From Opitutia bacterium (GTDB taxonomy: Bacteria > Verrucomicrobiota > Verrucomicrobiia > Opitutales > Opitutaceae), in assembly GCA_016217595.1 (NCBI GenBank), contig JACRHS010000021.1, forward strand, positions 157,156-221,155: 64,000 nt of DNA. The letters run 5' to 3'. The notes under the pieces are model-generated. The model saw only the letters and a list, made by a program, of their open reading frames with translations, did not search any database and was not told the origin of the DNA. The position numbers and the translations under genes were made by a program. Positions 61,957 to 64,000 of the stretch are shown here, piece by piece. The stretch's first letter is position 1. Each line of letters opens with the position of its first letter.

Positions 61957-63114
61957 TCAAGTCCCGGCGCCCGGGGTGGTGCGCGGCGGCGGCGTCACCG
62001 GCGTCGGCGCGGGCGGAATCACTACGGGCGGAGTCGTGGTTGGCGGCTTGGTCGTGGTCGGAGTAGTCGGGGTGGTGGGCGTAGTGGGTGTGGTCGGGGT
62101 GGTCGGGGTGGTCGTGCTCGGAGTGGTTGTCGTGGTTGTACCCGACGGAGTCGTGGTCGACGGCGTGGTGGTGGAGGCCGGCGGCGTTTCAGTGGTGGTC
62201 GGCTGCGGAGTGGTCGGTTGCTCCGGCTGGGTGGGCTGGGTAGGCGTGGTGGTGGTCGGTGTGGTGGGCGTGACCGGCGCGGGGGCGGGCGGCGGCAACA
62301 CGAGGTTTTGCACGACTTGGGCCACGACCTGGGTGGCTTCGGCGATGGCCACCTGGTTGGTGGTCGAGAGCGGTTGCGCGGAGACGACCTGCGGCGGCGT
62401 GGTCACGGTGACGGCGCCAGTCGTGGCGTTGACGTTCAGATCGACGAGCACGACGACTTCGTTGGAGGTCGTGACCGGCACCGAGGTGGTGACGGTGCCC
62501 TGCGCGCCCTGCATCTGCACGGCCACGTTGCCCTCCTGCGTACTCACAGAAAAACTGGCCCGGGTGGGATTCACGGGGTCGGGGCGGTACACGATGCGGA
62601 AGACCGTGCCGCGGATGCCGGCGGCGCCGACCGGGGTGTTGACGGTGAACGAGGAGTCGCGGCCCTTGTTGAGTTTCTTGACGTTGCCGACGAGTTCGCC
62701 GCGCACGAGGAAGAGCTTGGTGGTGGAGCTGCTGGGCTCCTCGGTCAACTCGGCGACCTTGGTCTCGGTGTTCCACTCTTCCTGCAGGAACTCCTGAATG
62801 TTGAGGACGGTGTCGGGGCCGAGATTGAGGGTGGAGCCGTTGGTGAACACGAGGACCACGCTGGCGTTTTTGCCGGTGGTGACGGTGTAGCCTTCGCCCG
62901 TCTTGAAATCCTCCTTGTAGGTCACCTGGTCGTCCTTGTTGGCGTTGTTCGACACCAAGGCGCTGACGCGAACGCGTTTGCCGAAAACCTCACCCGGACG
63001 GCGCTGGATGCCAGCGGGGGCGGCGGCGGCAGGGGCTGTTGGAGCCGATTCGGCTCCAACCAGACAGGCGGCAAAACCGGCAATGAAAATCCAGGACGCA
63101 AGTTTCCGGAGCAT
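61957..63114 (-). CDS. secreted FecR-domain protein with Thr/Pro-rich tail
   Basis: A 385-residue exported protein. A signal peptide (about 1-21) is followed by a FecR domain (about 65-175: GYTVTTGKNASVVLVFTNG, LNLGPDT, FLVRGELVGNVKKL and TPVGAAGIRGTVFRI). After a short beta region, residues 275-385 are almost only Thr and Pro in TTPTTP-type units, probably an extended wall- or matrix-spanning stalk. FecR-domain proteins of this stand-alone type commonly neighbour CHASE2 cyclases. The start is 12 bases after the upstream gene's stop, so they are cotranscribed. Confidence 0.87.
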   Translation of the reverse strand: MLRKLASWIFIAGFAACLVGAESAPTAPAAAAPAGIQRRPGEVFGKRVRVSALVSNNANKDDQVTYKEDFKTGEGYTVTTGKNASVVLVFTNGSTLNLGPDTVLNIQEFLQEEWNTETKVAELTEEPSSSTTKLFLVRGELVGNVKKLNKGRDSSFTVNTPVGAAGIRGTVFRIVYRPDPVNPTRASFSVSTQEGNVAVQMQGAQGTVTTSVPVTTSNEVVVLVDLNVNATTGAVTVTTPPQVVSAQPLSTTNQVAIAEATQVVAQVVQNLVLPPPAPAPVTPTTPTTTTPTQPTQPEQPTTPQPTTTETPPASTTTPSTTTPSGTTTTTTPSTTTPTTPTTPTTPTTPTTPTTTKPPTTTPPVVIPPAPTPVTPPPRTTPGAGT

Positions 63115-63126
63115 GGGCGACGTGGG

Positions 63127-64000
63127 TTAAAAGGAGCCTTGGCCAGTTGCCAATTGCTGGCGTAAAAGCTGCGCCGCGCGGTGTCCAGGGTCAAGACGCA
63201 AGCAGGTCTCGACTTCCGCGCGCGCCATCGCGCGGGTGAACGGCCGCTGCGCCAGATGATACGCGTAATAAAAGCGGGGGTTGACCGCACGGGGCGCGAG
63301 CGCGAAGGCCCGCACAAACGCCTCACCGGCATCGCCCCAACGGTCCTGCATATCGAGCGCCACGCCGAGGCGCACCCAGGCCTCGGGCAACACGGACGTG
63401 AGCGCAAGGGCGCGGCGCGCGGCGGTCTCGGCGGCGCGGCCGAGCGCCACAGTCTGCGCCGGCTCCTCGTGCATACGCAGCGAGCGCACGTAGGAGAGAT
63501 CGGCCCACGCCTGGGCGTGGCGCGGATGGAGGACGACAGCACGTTCGAGCGCGGCTTCGGCGCGGGCCAGCGTCGCGCGCCGCTCGGCCGGCGTGGATTC
63601 GCGGCGCGCGAGCCGGTCGATGGCATCGCGGCCGGCGGTGCGTAGCGCCTCGGCCCGGTAGAGCGGCACGGCCCACAGTCCGGTGAACGCCAAAACGGCG
63701 AGTGCGGCGGCGCCGCAAGCGAGGCGCGCGGCTTTGCCAGACACGGGCGGGACGCCCGTGCCACTCGGAACCGGCGCCGGCCAATACGCCGACACCAACG
63801 TCGCGCTCACGACGGCGAACGCCATCGCCAGCGCGGGAATCTTGAAGTGAAAGTCGACGAAGAGCTGCAACGCGAACGCCAGCACGCCCAGCGCCAGGCC
63901 GCGGAGCAGCCAGGGGGAAAACTGTAGGGCGGGGTCGCCGAACCCCGCCGTGCTGACTGGTAGGGGCGCAGCCGTGCTGCGCTCTTCTGCGGTCGGATTC
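63127..64000 (-). CDS. O-antigen-ligase/TPR-like membrane protein, 5' end outside window
   Basis: The frame is open to the window edge, so only the C-terminal 290 residues are seen. They begin with a hydrophobic ALGVLAFALQLFVDFHFKIPALAMAF segment, typical of the last helices of Wzy/O-antigen-ligase proteins, then another membrane helix (LACGAAALAVLAFTGLWAV) and about four TPR-like helical pairs (AEAALERAVVLHPRHAQAWADL, EAWVRLGVALDMQDRWGDAGEAF). The stop is 12 bases before the FecR start. Two palindromic repeats are read through within the frame, giving GTGVPPV and AGFGDPALQ between membrane segments. Annotation as a ligase is tentative. Confidence 0.7.
   Translation of the reverse strand, partial: NPTAEERSTAAPLPVSTAGFGDPALQFSPWLLRGLALGVLAFALQLFVDFHFKIPALAMAFAVVSATLVSAYWPAPVPSGTGVPPVSGKAARLACGAAALAVLAFTGLWAVPLYRAEALRTAGRDAIDRLARRESTPAERRATLARAEAALERAVVLHPRHAQAWADLSYVRSLRMHEEPAQTVALGRAAETAARRALALTSVLPEAWVRLGVALDMQDRWGDAGEAFVRAFALAPRAVNPRFYYAYHLAQRPFTRAMARAEVETCLRLDPGHRAAQLLRQQLATGQGSF
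63740..63762 (+). repeat. REP-like palindrome, family B, inside coding frame
   Basis: CACGGGCG-GGA-CGCCCGTG (63740-63758) plus CCAC, translated on the minus strand as GTGVPPV within the O-antigen-ligase/TPR-like protein. Confidence 0.82.
63922..63949 (-). repeat. REP-like palindrome, family A, inside coding frame
   Basis: CTGTAG then GGCGGGGT (63928-63935), CGCCGA, ACCCCGCC (63942-63949): the reverse of the family A copies at 43291 and 47596. It is read on the minus strand as AGFGDPALQ without interrupting the frame. Confidence 0.8.

Noticed and set aside
61957..62300. Simple-sequence repeat or CRISPR in the Thr/Pro region
   Set aside because: The GGTG/GTCGG periodicity is the coding sequence of the FecR protein's Thr/Pro stalk.

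Overview
The window is GC-rich, gene-dense bacterial DNA. It looks like a Verrucomicrobiota chromosome, probably Opitutaceae. The evidence is a large TonB-dependent receptor with an N-terminal carboxypeptidase-regulatory-like domain and a C-terminal Phe, several Tat-exported Gfo/Idh/MocA oxidoreductases paired with DUF1080 (3-keto-disaccharide hydrolase) proteins, a CHASE2 cyclase/FecR cluster, and short palindromic intergenic repeats of the GTGVPPV-encoding type. Many start codons follow C/T-rich tracts and not Shine-Dalgarno sequences. No rRNA, tRNA, CRISPR array or complete insertion sequence was recognised. The assignment is inferred from gene content alone.

Layout. 1-2.4 kb: an ECF sigma factor operon (sigma, membrane-anchored anti-sigma candidate, LTXXQ-type periplasmic protein, Met/Gly/His-rich lipoprotein). 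2.5-4.7 kb: pdxH and a PAS histidine kinase with a degenerate receiver. 4.7-8.9 kb: a complete siaABCD-type c-di-GMP module (SpoIIE-type phosphatase, kinase, phospho-switch protein, diguanylate cyclase with an inserted CxxC/CxxC element). 9.1-11.2 kb: an RmlD-like reductase, a lipoate-ligase-like protein and a small unknown. 11.3-16.8 kb: a carbohydrate locus (DUF1080, HEAT-like, Gfo/Idh/MocA, MFS transporter, GntR/LacI-type regulator) closed by an intrinsic terminator. 17-22.7 kb: a REC-PAS-PAS-HK-REC hybrid kinase and the TonB-dependent receptor. 22.8-26.9 kb: two tandem membrane-TPR proteins resembling TMTC/PMT glycosyltransferases. 26.9-32 kb: MerR regulator, small membrane protein, TrpB2 with a strong terminator, anion:cation symporter, Gfo/Idh/MocA enzyme.

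32-40 kb is the most accessory-looking part. It holds a 1244-residue secreted FG-GAP/VCBS protein, a 750-base gene-free stretch, then a lower-GC islet with a secreted M14 carboxypeptidase and four small genes, two of them with no recognised family. 40-50 kb returns to housekeeping genes: M16 protease, valS, nucleoside permease, long-chain acyl-CoA ligase. 49.7-55.5 kb carries a second DUF1080/Gfo module and an ornithine decarboxylase plus homospermidine synthase pair. 55.9-59.3 kb is a single NLR-like gene (DUF4062-NACHT followed by six 33-residue repeats), a candidate stand-alone defence gene. 59.4-64 kb is a CHASE2 adenylate cyclase, a FecR-domain protein and a truncated O-antigen-ligase/TPR protein whose reading frame contains two palindromic repeats.

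The strongest candidates for something new are the NACHT gene with its recently amplified repeats, the zinc-ribbon-bearing SiaD in an otherwise canonical Sia module, the palindromic repeats read in frame as protein, and the large secreted protein with amphipathic Ser/Thr-rich segments. Three REP-like families (about ten copies) mark the intergenic spaces from 15 kb onward.
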